From Alloprevotella tannerae (lineage in GTDB: Bacteria; Bacteroidota; Bacteroidia; Bacteroidales; Bacteroidaceae), in assembly GCA_015259305.1 (NCBI GenBank), contig JABZGO010000053.1, forward strand, positions 1-9,511: 9,511 bases of DNA, in the 5' to 3' direction. Below are positions 1-7,382 of the stretch, in pieces. The notes under the pieces are model-generated. The model was not told where the DNA came from. It did not search any database and saw only the letters and a program-made list of their open reading frames with translations. Within the stretch, counting starts at the first letter, position 1, and each line of letters begins with the position of its first letter. Both the position numbers and the translations under genes were made by a program.

Positions 1-1888
1 GCATAATATAGAGATAATTCACTTGTAGCAGGGAGGCACTCGCTCCTTGCCGTATTTTTTCAGATAACAAACCGACTCTTTTTCCCCTGAAAGCAAGAAC
101 GTGTGGCAGCAGTATCAAATCTTCCTTCTTTTGAGGTACTTCTACGAGTTGTGGTTGCGCCATTCGGTTTGTTCTTATGAAAGTGCGTCGTATAGATCTT
201 AAAATTTGCTCTGCATGTCCTTTCCTCATCGACCAAAGATAAGAATGCTGCTTGTCTACAATGCAATAGATCGTCGGAGAACTTGATTTATAGACAATAA
301 TCGTGTTATCATAAGCCGGTGGAGTACACATTATATAAGATATAGCCCCACAGAGCAGTAAGAATGCTATTCCATATAAGTTCCTTGCGCGACGATTCTG
401 TAGATAAGTAAGAAGAAAAAAGATCACACCGTAAATTATTAGCGTGATGACCTTTCCGGGTATAACTGTTATGGATGCATAATCCCAAGCAGAGAAAAAG
501 CTTAGGCAGTTAAGCATTGCATCCATCGTTCCATTGAGCAAGTATACAAGAATCACTTGTGCAAATGGCAGGCAGAAGAATAAAAGCGCCAATAACAATA
601 TCGCATAGGCGAAAGGAATAACCAGCCATCCCGTAAATAAGCCTATCAAAGAGAAGGAATTAAAATAATAAGCAATGAGTGGCAGTGTCAGTATTTGCGC
701 ACAGAATGAAGTTCTCAAAAGATCATAAATGAAATGCAAACCCCAATATTTGCTTACCCACAAAGGAGGTGCGAGTTTGGGGGCAATCAGCAATATACCT
801 AAGAGTGCCAAGAAAGAAAGTTGTAGTCCTACATCAAATAAGGCTGTCGGTGTAACCAATAGTATGCATAGTAAAGCCAATGATAAGGAGTTAAGTGCAT
901 CATAATCTCTTCGTAATGCCTGAGTAAGGTGTAGAAGCGTTAACATAAAAGCAGCCCTGACAAGCGAAAATGGCGCGCCGACTAAAAAGGTGAACAGCCA
1001 TACTTGTATTACGCCTATGAGTAAAAGAGGCAAATATATTTTGCGTCGATTGCGTAGGGGCCGTATTGCCCAAAGCAAAAATCCGAAAAGGATACTTAAA
1101 TGCAAGCCTGATAAGGCCAAGATATGACTCGTTCCAGTGGTAGAAAATAGTTCGCGAAATTCATCGCTTAGACCTCTTCTATCTCCCAAAGTTAAAGCTG
1201 CTAATACTGTTAGCTTATCGCCTTGGAAAAAAGTTTTGTATCTTTCCAATAATTCCTCTCGATAACGAAGCAGCCCCGTGCGAATATTCGTCGAAATTTT
1301 GCCGGTTTTCTTCCATTTATTTTGATATACAAATGTCGTCCCGTAGATCCCTTGGTTTTTCAACCAAGACGCATAGTCAAATTCTCCGGGGTTACCATTG
1401 TTGCGAGGTACTTCCACCTGGCTATGAAAGAAAATCACATCACCCGGATGTATCATTTGGTCGCTTTGCTTCATCAGTGAAGTAGCTACAATAACTCCGG
1501 CGAATCGTCCACTTTTAATTTCCACATTTACACGCACAGTTTTTGCCGTGGAACGCGGACTACTGACTACCGTAGCTTCATATGTTTGAGGTGTTGTGGG
1601 CCATATGATCCTGCTAAGATCACGTTGTCCGCCGAGTAGTCCCGCTCCCAGCGAGCAAAAAGCCGAAATAAGTGCCACCAAAGCTACCATTTCTAAAGCT
1701 CTTTTTCGTAGCATGAACATGGTAGAAACTCCAAACCCAAATGCAAGTAAGAGAAACGTTGTTGATCGTCCTACTAATTGTGCATAAAAGACATCTTCTA
1801 AACAAATTCCAACTACTAAGGCTAAAGCCGGAAGTAGTAATGGATGCTCCAGGAGTATGCGAGGAATATAGAGTGTCGGACCTTTCAT
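1..1888 (-). CDS. comEC: ComEC/Rec2-family DNA uptake channel (3' end cut by window edge)
   Basis: Inner-membrane protein that moves single-stranded DNA into the cytoplasm during natural transformation. The frame is open from the ATG at 1888 to the left edge, giving 629 visible codons; the C-terminus is missing. Residues 14-32, 43-60 and 67-87 are hydrophobic helices. Next comes a soluble OB-fold-like part (about 100-190) with the family hallmark NPGEFDYASWL at 166-176. The multi-helix competence domain (about 225-495) carries LGDRRGLSDEF (234-244) and the diagnostic HILALSGLHLSI (255-266). A soluble tail follows from about 525. No HxHxDH-type metallo-beta-lactamase motif is seen in that tail, as is usual for Bacteroidota ComEC and unlike Bacillus ComEC. 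By family comparison roughly 50-80 residues are probably missing. The start codon overlaps the comF stop (ATGA), implying translational coupling. Identification is by motif reading only. Confidence 0.93.
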   Translation of the reverse strand, partial: MKGPTLYIPRILLEHPLLLPALALVVGICLEDVFYAQLVGRSTTFLLLAFGFGVSTMFMLRKRALEMVALVALISAFCSLGAGLLGGQRDLSRIIWPTTPQTYEATVVSSPRSTAKTVRVNVEIKSGRFAGVIVATSLMKQSDQMIHPGDVIFFHSQVEVPRNNGNPGEFDYASWLKNQGIYGTTFVYQNKWKKTGKISTNIRTGLLRYREELLERYKTFFQGDKLTVLAALTLGDRRGLSDEFRELFSTTGTSHILALSGLHLSILFGFLLWAIRPLRNRRKIYLPLLLIGVIQVWLFTFLVGAPFSLVRAAFMLTLLHLTQALRRDYDALNSLSLALLCILLVTPTALFDVGLQLSFLALLGILLIAPKLAPPLWVSKYWGLHFIYDLLRTSFCAQILTLPLIAYYFNSFSLIGLFTGWLVIPFAYAILLLALLFFCLPFAQVILVYLLNGTMDAMLNCLSFFSAWDYASITVIPGKVITLIIYGVIFFLLTYLQNRRARNLYGIAFLLLCGAISYIMCTPPAYDNTIIVYKSSSPTIYCIVDKQHSYLWSMRKGHAEQILRSIRRTFIRTNRMAQPQLVEVPQKKEDLILLPHVLAFRGKRVGLLSEKIRQGASASLLQVNYLYIM

Positions 1889-2628
1889 TTTTTCTTTTGC
1901 AAATTTATGCCCGTAGCGTGATGGCCGGCAAGGCTTAGCGTAAGCACACTAATACGTATGTCTGGACAAACTTTGACTATAGCTTGTCCGCAGGAGATAA
2001 TTGTTGCTCCTGTAGTCAACACATCGTCGACCAGTAAAATGTGTTTTCCGCGTAAATTTTCCGGCACTTCAACTGCAAATATGTTCTTTACGTTTGCTCT
2101 GCGTGCAGTTGCATCCAGATGTGTCTGAGTTGGGTTGGCTATGGTTCGTATCACAGTTTTGCTATCTATTGGTATGGAGGTGATGCGATGAATCCCTTTT
2201 GCTAATTCTTCACTCTGATTATACCCACGCTTCCTTTCCCTTTTAGCAGCTAAAGGTATCGGTATAATCACATCAATATCGCGAAAAAAATCTGTGTCGA
2301 GCAAATCTGTAGCCATACAAGCGCCCAAATAATTGCCTACATCGGGGCGATCAAAATATTTTAGTCTCAATACGGCTCGTCTGCTATCAGAGCCGGAGAT
2401 GTATTTCATATAAGCATTGGCTTTCACGATGGGCAATCTGCCCCAAAATACGCGCTCTACAGGATTTCCTGCTTTGCCGCGGTAGTCTGTATAAGGCAAT
2501 TTAAACGTGCATTGGACGCATAAAATGTGTTCTCCGCCCAATATACGAGCCCCGCAGACTACGCAACGACGAGGAAAGAGTAGGGAAACGAGTCCTCTAA
2601 ACAATTGTTTATGAAAAATGGTTTTCAT
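1885..2628 (-). CDS. comF: ComF-family phosphoribosyltransferase-like competence protein
   Basis: Cytoplasmic protein linked to DNA uptake. ComF proteins combine a zinc ribbon with a type I phosphoribosyltransferase fold; the biochemical reaction is unsettled, and a role in handling incoming single-stranded DNA is the usual proposal. I chose the ATG at 2628 (247 aa, the normal length for the family). An in-frame TTG at 2661 would add 11 residues with no recognisable family similarity. In ATG numbering, the zinc-ribbon cysteines are C22, C25, C37 and C40. PIPLAAKRERKRGYNQ (123-138) is the family's central block, TQTHLDATARRANV lies at about 167-180, and LLVDDVLTTGAT (198-209) is the PRPP-binding loop with its two consecutive aspartates. 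All key residues are present, so the gene looks intact. The stop TGA overlaps the comEC start. No clear ribosome binding site is visible, as is common in Bacteroidota. Confidence 0.92.
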   Translation of the reverse strand: MKTIFHKQLFRGLVSLLFPRRCVVCGARILGGEHILCVQCTFKLPYTDYRGKAGNPVERVFWGRLPIVKANAYMKYISGSDSRRAVLRLKYFDRPDVGNYLGACMATDLLDTDFFRDIDVIIPIPLAAKRERKRGYNQSEELAKGIHRITSIPIDSKTVIRTIANPTQTHLDATARRANVKNIFAVEVPENLRGKHILLVDDVLTTGATIISCGQAIVKVCPDIRISVLTLSLAGHHATGINLQKKK

Positions 2629-2830
2629 CGCGCCTACAAAGTTAAAAGGATTTGTCGACAAAACCTTGCGTGTCTTTAGATAATTAGGACAAATCGTAGG
2701 TTTTTCTGCATTGTTGCCATCGAAGTTTTATCTATGCCCCGTTTAATCTAAAGAAGAGGAGAAGAAATTGCAACTTGGCAAGGCCTAAGACGTTGATTGT
2801 GAATACGAGAACAAGACTTTACGATTTGTG

Positions 2831-2904
2831 ATCGTGAGGAAAAGCTCGTACGCTCGTGAGAGTACGAATGTCCCCTCACGAACGTACGATTGTGTCATCA
2901 CGAT
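2831..2904. repeat. 74-bp concentric inverted repeat (intergenic palindrome)
   Basis: Two pairs of arms share one centre at 2867.5. The inner arms are CGTACGCTCGTGAG (2847-2860) and CTCACGAACGTACG (2875-2888), complementary at 13 of 14 positions, around a 14-nt loop. The outer arms are ATCGTGA (2831-2837) and TCACGAT (2898-2904), fully complementary. The 9-nt stretches between them pair poorly. The single inner mismatch is a C-A pair in plus-strand RNA but a G-U wobble in minus-strand RNA, so the hairpin is complete in transcripts running toward comF. No T run follows, so it is not a standard terminator. A folded mRNA element, a protein-binding palindrome or a dispersed extragenic repeat are all possible. 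Confidence 0.75.
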
Positions 2905-2982
2905 GGTATTACGCGGAAGAGCGTTATGAAAGTATAAGAATCAGCAGAAAGAGGAGAAAAATGAGTTATTGTGCGGTAAAAA

Positions 2983-3006
2983 AAGCGTCTTATTAGGCGT
3001 ATCTTA
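2983..3006 (-). repeat. 24-nt dispersed element, copy 1
   Basis: Matches 4960-4983 at 20 of 24 positions without gaps, in the same orientation. The shared core TTAGGCGTAT (plus strand) is identical in both, as is the AAGCGT block. It lies about 355 nt upstream of the comF start. Read on the minus strand it is directly followed by seven T residues (2976-2982 complement), but I find no stem before them, so it does not look like an intrinsic terminator. Confidence 0.55.
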
Positions 3007-3124
3007 ACTCTTGAGAACTCTAAATCTCGTGTGTACAGGCTGTAAAACATCACAAGAAGGGGCATTCAGGATACAAAACGACAAATGTTTATAAGGAGCG
3101 TAGAATTGTGCGACTTTGGTTGCA

Positions 3125-4930
3125 CTACTTTGACTTGTTTTGTAGTGATTCCCAAGTTAGGTTTTGGTGGTTGGGGCGCTCCTTGAATAAGATCGAGAAG
3201 AGAAGAGCTACGCTTACACTTGCCGCAATAGAAACAAAACCGAAGATTAAGAAACTTACCTGCGTATAAAAATGAAGATAGAAGACGATAAGCATACCGG
3301 CTACAAAGCCAATCGTAGCACTCTTGCTGCCTATTGTAGGAAAGAATATGCCCATTACAAAAAGGCCACCAATGCAGCCCGAAAGCAATCCTAAGATGAT
3401 GTTAAAATAGTCGAGTAAAGACTGAATCTTGAGTTGAGCCATCAGTAATGCAATCAATAGGCCTGCTATGCCGGATACAAAACTTGCCCAGCGCGCTACA
3501 CGAAGTATATGTTTGGGCGACAGCCTTGTTGGCCTAATATGTTGATATATATCTATAGTAAAAGAGGTAGAAATAGAGTTGATGTTAGAAGAAATAGTAC
3601 TCATAGTAGCGGCGAAAAGCGCGGCAATCAGGAGTCCTGCAACGCCTGCAGGCAATTGTGTTACGACATAAAAAGGAAAAATAGCGTCAGGTCGCTCTAA
3701 AGAAGAGAATCCAGCTTCCGGATGCGTCTTAAAGAAAGTATATAAACCCGTTCCTATCAGGTAAAAAACAATAGAAACAACAACGCAGATTACACCATTG
3801 ACAACAATACTTCGTGCAGCGCTCCGCTCATCTTTTGTCGTCATATAGCGCTGGATGATCGTTTGGTCAGAAGTATAAGAGATCAGATTGTTGGCTAAGC
3901 CTCCCAGAATTACAATCCAAAACGTAGCTGAACGATAATCCAAGCTCCAATTGAAAAGCACAAATTTATGATCACTCACACCTATATCTACAAATCCTTG
4001 AAAGCCTCCGGGCGTCTGCCAAATCAAGTAGATTGCAGCTAACATTGCTCCACCAACTAAAATAATTCCTTGAATGACGTCGGCCCATATGACGGCCTCG
4101 ATTCCTCCCAAGGTGCAATAGATTATAGTAATGACGGCCATCAATAATATACAAAGTGAGATGTCAATATCTGCCACTGCGGATAAGGCCAAAGCAGGCA
4201 GGAAAAGGATCAAAGCCATTCGAGCTACCATAAAAGCCATAAATAATAAGGAGGCCATACAACGCAAGGCATAATTGAATCGGCACTGCAAATACGCATA
4301 TGCGGTTGTCACGTTCAAACGTCGAAAGAAAGGGAGATAATACTTTACGACCGGATAAAGAATTAACAACATCATAAACTGTATCGGGTAATAAGTCCAA
4401 TCCGTTGCATATACTTTAGCCGGAATACTCATATATGTAATGGCGCTAAACATCGTGGCGAAAATACTAATGGAGGCTGCCCACCAGGGGATGCGCCTCC
4501 CGCCTTTAAAGAAATCATCAGGGTGTTCATCTTTCCTAAAGAAGTACCCCCCTAAATATAACATACCTAAGAAATAAACAATTAAGACTGCCCAATTTAT
4601 CCAACCGAAATGTACCTCTTTAGCTTTCGCGTGGGATTCATTGGTTTGTATGTGACGTTTGCTTTGTGCCAAGCTTGCACTGTGTGGCCCTTGAAGATGT
4701 GTTGCGCTGAGGTTATGAAAGGAAAATAGACTTCGGTGATGATTATCTATTTGTTTGCTTGTAAAAAAGGTATAGGTTTTGGCTGAAATCATTGTTGCTG
4801 TTTCGCCTTGTATCGCCGTATACTTGCTAAATAAAGATTGCGCTGAACAATGCCCGCAATTTGATAGCACAAAGAGCAGGATGAAAAAGACGTAAACGTA
4901 CTTGCGCTGATGGCTGGATAGAATAGACAT
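3125..4930 (-). CDS. Sodium:solute symporter (SSS/SLC5 family) with secreted N-terminal extension
   Basis: Inner-membrane secondary transporter that imports a small solute with sodium; the substrate cannot be told from sequence. The 601-aa product starts at ATG 4930 with a signal-peptide-like segment (basic residues to 10, hydrophobic core 11-24, possible cleavage after A30). About 75 Ser/Thr/His-rich residues follow before the conserved core starts near HFGWINWAV (107-115). Around 13 transmembrane helices fill 112-582. Family hallmarks are FATMFSAITYMSIPAKVY (157-174) in the first core helix, YCTLGGIEAVIWADVIQG (271-288), and AALFAATMSTISSNINS (436-452), where the paired serines after MSTI match the sodium-site helix of vSGLT-type proteins. 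The helix-1 block resembles the SMCT/SMVT branch more than the glucose branch. The gene stands alone on its strand, divergent from the glycosyltransferases. The usual family length is about 480-530 aa without such an extension. Confidence 0.9.
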   Translation of the reverse strand: MSILSSHQRKYVYVFFILLFVLSNCGHCSAQSLFSKYTAIQGETATMISAKTYTFFTSKQIDNHHRSLFSFHNLSATHLQGPHSASLAQSKRHIQTNESHAKAKEVHFGWINWAVLIVYFLGMLYLGGYFFRKDEHPDDFFKGGRRIPWWAASISIFATMFSAITYMSIPAKVYATDWTYYPIQFMMLLILYPVVKYYLPFFRRLNVTTAYAYLQCRFNYALRCMASLLFMAFMVARMALILFLPALALSAVADIDISLCILLMAVITIIYCTLGGIEAVIWADVIQGIILVGGAMLAAIYLIWQTPGGFQGFVDIGVSDHKFVLFNWSLDYRSATFWIVILGGLANNLISYTSDQTIIQRYMTTKDERSAARSIVVNGVICVVVSIVFYLIGTGLYTFFKTHPEAGFSSLERPDAIFPFYVVTQLPAGVAGLLIAALFAATMSTISSNINSISTSFTIDIYQHIRPTRLSPKHILRVARWASFVSGIAGLLIALLMAQLKIQSLLDYFNIILGLLSGCIGGLFVMGIFFPTIGSKSATIGFVAGMLIVFYLHFYTQVSFLIFGFVSIAASVSVALLFSILFKERPNHQNLTWESLQNKSK

Positions 4931-4959
4931 ACAAAAAGAGAAGTCTGATAAATGAAAAT

Positions 4960-4983
4960 AAGCGTATCGTTAGGCGTATTTTA
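4960..4983 (-). repeat. 24-nt dispersed element, copy 2, in the symporter leader
   Basis: Second copy of the element at 2983-3006 (20 of 24 identical, same orientation). It ends 29 nt before the symporter ATG. If the candidate promoter at 5019-5026 is real, the element would be transcribed as part of the 5' untranslated leader. It contains a direct repeat of ATACGC (minus strand) spaced by six bases rather than an inverted repeat. Function unknown. Confidence 0.55.
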
Positions 4984-5018
4984 GTAAAACCCTTCGCACA
5001 ATTCGACTCAAAGTTGTG

Positions 5019-5026
5019 CAAAATTA
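5019..5026 (-). promoter_or_regulatory. Candidate Bacteroidota -7 promoter element for the symporter gene
   Basis: The minus strand reads TAATTTTG, an exact match to the Bacteroidota -7 consensus TAnnTTTG, 88 nt upstream of the ATG at 4930. No TTTG is seen at the expected -33 distance, so support rests on one half-site and its position. Transcription would start near 5010-5015. Confidence 0.35.
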
Positions 5027-5101
5027 CAACTAATGAAAGAAACGTCGAGCCCTGTTACTAAAAACTCTGCCACAAAAAGGGTACGTTCCAATTATTATCC
5101 C

Positions 5102-5109
5102 TATTTTTG
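5102..5109 (+). promoter_or_regulatory. Candidate Bacteroidota -7 promoter element for the glycosyltransferase pair
   Basis: The plus strand reads TATTTTTG, an exact match to TAnnTTTG, 47 nt upstream of the ATG at 5157. The -33 region lacks a clear TTTG. Together with the divergent motif at 5019-5026, this gives one candidate for each direction in a 226-bp intergenic region. Confidence 0.35.
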
Positions 5110-5156
5110 TCTTAGCAAAATATGCGTTTTGTTAACTGTACGGAAGCAAAGTTTGA

Positions 5157-6266
5157 ATGAAAACGAGAATAAAAGTATTGCAGGTCATCAATACATTGAA
5201 CACTGCTGGAGCTGAACGCTTAGTGTGTACGATTGCTGAAAGCATGAATCGGCCGGAAATACAAACAGATGTGCTGGTCCTAAATGGTGTGGAAACAGGA
5301 TTTATGCGCACTTTAGAAACAGCCGGTGTTCGAGTAATTCGCCTTGGGAGTAACGAGTATAATCCTTGGTTGATCTATAAGTTGCGCCCTTATTTGGAGA
5401 CCTATAATATAGTTCACGTTCATTTATTCCCTGCCCAATATTGGGTAGCTCTAACTAAATACCTGTTCAAATCAAAAGCTCATTTGGTAACAACAGAGCA
5501 TAGTACGTTTAACTTCCGTTGTAAATATAAGCTAACTACGTGGTCGGATCGTAAAATGTATAGCCAATATGAGGCTATAACTTGTATTTCTCCGGCTACG
5601 CTTAACTTTATTCGTCATCGTGCCCCTTCTTTCGTGCGCACAGTCTTGATAGAAAATGGCATTGACGTAGCTTTGTTCTCTCAAGCAAAGAACGATCGTG
5701 CTACAGCATTACCCAATATTCCTGCTAATGCGTTCGTTTTGATGCAAGTGGCGCGATTTAAAGAAGAGAAAAATCAGATTGATTTGGTCAAAGTTTTAGG
5801 TCATTTACCCGCCGATATACACGCGGTGTTTGTGGGCGATGGCCCGATGAGGAAGCATTGTGAATCCTTGGCAAAGGACTTGAACGTGGAAGAGCGGGCT
5901 CACTTCTTGGGAAAGCGAGAAGACATTCCGTCGCTGCTGGCTGCAGCTGATATTGTTGTGATGCCTTCTTTATGGGAAGGTTTTGGCTTGTCGGCTGTCG
6001 AAGGTATGGCAGCGCATAAGCCTGTTTTAGCTTCAAATGTAGCAGGATTAGCACAAGTTGTTGAAGATGAAAGTTTGTTGTTCCCAGTAAATGATGTAGA
6101 AACAATGGCTGGAAGAATAATCAAGCTATATAAGAATGATGAATTGCGTATACGTGTGGGAGAAGAGTGTTATCAGCGTGCGCAGAAGTATGATGTAAGG
6201 TTTATGTTGGATAATCTTTGGAAATTGTATAGTCAGTTGGAAGATGGAGACACAACAAATAACTAA
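5157..6266 (+). CDS. GT4-family glycosyltransferase
   Basis: Retaining glycosyltransferase of the GT-B fold, GT4 type, that transfers a sugar from a nucleotide-sugar donor, probably onto a lipid-linked or polysaccharide acceptor at the cytoplasmic face of the inner membrane. The 369-aa protein has the usual family length. The N-terminal acceptor-side domain opens with VLQVINTLNTAGAERL (7-22), the typical glycine-containing first loop. The linker ENGID (166-170) leads into the donor-binding domain: ARFKEEKNQ (199-207), FVGDGP (225-230), and the EX7E motif with E274 and E282 in EGFGLSAVE. No transmembrane segment or signal peptide is visible. It overlaps the next gene by 23 nt, so the two are almost certainly co-transcribed. 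Donor and acceptor sugars are unknown. No flippase, polymerase or sugar-nucleotide gene lies in the window to narrow the pathway. Confidence 0.9.
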   Translation: MKTRIKVLQVINTLNTAGAERLVCTIAESMNRPEIQTDVLVLNGVETGFMRTLETAGVRVIRLGSNEYNPWLIYKLRPYLETYNIVHVHLFPAQYWVALTKYLFKSKAHLVTTEHSTFNFRCKYKLTTWSDRKMYSQYEAITCISPATLNFIRHRAPSFVRTVLIENGIDVALFSQAKNDRATALPNIPANAFVLMQVARFKEEKNQIDLVKVLGHLPADIHAVFVGDGPMRKHCESLAKDLNVEERAHFLGKREDIPSLLAAADIVVMPSLWEGFGLSAVEGMAAHKPVLASNVAGLAQVVEDESLLFPVNDVETMAGRIIKLYKNDELRIRVGEECYQRAQKYDVRFMLDNLWKLYSQLEDGDTTNN

Positions 6267-7380
6267 GAAGAAGTTACTATTCTGCGATAACTACCTCTGG
6301 GGATTGTTGAACTTCAGAGGATATATTATTCAACACTTCATCAATTTGGGGTATGACGTACTCTTGGTAGCTCCTCAGAGTGGGAAAGACGAAAACATAC
6401 CGAAAGGAGCGCGATATATTCCTATTGAAATGGAGCGTTGTGGTACAAATCCCTGGGCCGATTTTCGCTATTTTCGAGCACTTTATAAGATTTATCGCAA
6501 AGAACGTCCCGACTATGTCTTCCATTATACGATCAAGCCCAATATCTATGGTACGCTTGCGGCTCATCGGTTAGGCATACCTTCTACCGCAATGATTCCC
6601 GGTTTAGGTTATGCTTTTGCCGGTAAGGGTTTCTTGAAGATACTGGGTGCTCGACTTTATCGAACAGGCTTGCATCGCGCTCATCGTATCATAGTTTTGA
6701 ACAAATTCAACTACGACTTTATCTTAAAGCAGAGGTTGGCTCCTTCAGACCATCTATTGTTGTTTGAGAATGGAGAAGGTGTGGACTTAACAGCTTTTCC
6801 ATTTGCAGATAATGAGGCAGATAATTGTACCTTTCTTATGGTGTCTCGTTTGTTATCAGATAAAGGATACAATGAGTTTGTGGCTGCTGCGAGAAAAATA
6901 AAAGAGAAGTATCCGCAGTTTAAGTTTCAATTGCTCGGACCAAAGGGAGATAATAATCCGGCTGCGATTTCCGAAGAACAATTAGAGAAAGATGTCACTT
7001 CGGGTGCAATAGAGTATTTAGGTATAACGGACGATGTGCAATCTATCGTGGGGCGTCCTGGAACGGTTGTCGTGTTGCCTTCTTACCATGAAGGATTAAG
7101 TAGATCATTGATGGAGGCTTGTGCTATGGGCAAGCCCATTATAGCCTCAGATATTCCCGGTTGTAGAGAAACCGTGGAAGATGGCGTAAACGGTTTTTTA
7201 GTGCCGCCGCAAAATACAACCGCTTTGATAAAAGCTATGCAACGCTATATTGATTTGTCGAAAGAAGAAAAACAGACCTTTTCCAAGGCGGGCAGACGGA
7301 TAGCAGAAGAGCGCTTTGATGTAAGGAAAGTGGCCGAACGATATGAGCAGATCTTAGCGGAAGTCTTTGCTGATAAGTGA
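6244..7380 (+). CDS. GT4-family glycosyltransferase, PglA/CapM-like
   Basis: Second GT4 glycosyltransferase (378 aa) in the same transcription unit. The pattern NFRGYIIQHFINLGYDVLLV (23-42), then HYTIKPNIYGTLAAHRLGIP (94-113) and IPGLGYAF (118-125), is characteristic of the branch containing Campylobacter PglA and capsule enzymes such as CapM. These often extend undecaprenyl-diphosphate-linked sugars. The donor-side domain has NGEGVD (176-181), SRLLSDKGYNEF (201-212), the EX7E pair E283 and E291 in EGLSRSLME, and DIPGCRE (303-309). Catalytic motifs look intact. The ATG at 6244 lies inside the preceding gene. The stop codon is separated from the convergent neighbour's stop by two bases, leaving no space for a dedicated terminator. 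A role in O-antigen, exopolysaccharide or glycolipid synthesis is inferred; the sugar is not predictable. Confidence 0.9.
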   Translation: METQQITKKKLLFCDNYLWGLLNFRGYIIQHFINLGYDVLLVAPQSGKDENIPKGARYIPIEMERCGTNPWADFRYFRALYKIYRKERPDYVFHYTIKPNIYGTLAAHRLGIPSTAMIPGLGYAFAGKGFLKILGARLYRTGLHRAHRIIVLNKFNYDFILKQRLAPSDHLLLFENGEGVDLTAFPFADNEADNCTFLMVSRLLSDKGYNEFVAAARKIKEKYPQFKFQLLGPKGDNNPAAISEEQLEKDVTSGAIEYLGITDDVQSIVGRPGTVVVLPSYHEGLSRSLMEACAMGKPIIASDIPGCRETVEDGVNGFLVPPQNTTALIKAMQRYIDLSKEEKQTFSKAGRRIAEERFDVRKVAERYEQILAEVFADK

Positions 7381-7382
7381 AG

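Larger units (their letters stand above)
2629..3124. other. Long non-coding region between the symporter gene and comF
   Basis: About 500 bp between two minus-strand genes with no plausible reading frame. It serves as the downstream region of the symporter gene and the upstream region of comF. The plus strand is notably purine-rich in places (for example around 2750-2770 and 2941-2962). It contains a 74-bp concentric inverted repeat (2831-2904) and one copy of a 24-nt element (2983-3006) that recurs before the symporter gene. I found no TAnnTTTG promoter motif in the comF direction and no classical terminator hairpin followed by a T run. A comF promoter presumably lies here but I cannot place it. 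Confidence 0.7.

Noticed and set aside
1596..1938. Short overlapping reading frames on both strands inside comEC and at the comEC/comF junction
   Set aside because: They lie across a continuous comEC frame with clear family motifs and have no recognisable features of their own.
2629..2661. TTG start for comF at 2661 (11 extra residues)
   Set aside because: The ATG at 2628 gives the normal family length and begins just before the expected N-terminal helix and zinc ribbon; the extra residues show no conservation that I recognise.
2966..3010. Possible intrinsic terminator for the symporter gene at the T7 run (minus strand)
   Set aside because: The preceding sequence holds direct repeats rather than an inverted repeat, so no stable stem can be drawn.
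4840..4865. Possible lipoprotein signal (LSNC, residues 22-25) in the symporter leader
   Set aside because: Asn directly before the Cys does not fit the lipobox, and a lipid anchor on a polytopic transporter is unlikely; an ordinary signal peptide or extra membrane helix is simpler.
5033..5215. 60-codon plus-strand reading frame spanning the divergent intergenic region
   Set aside because: It overlaps the true start of the first glycosyltransferase in another frame, shows no family resemblance and covers both candidate promoters.
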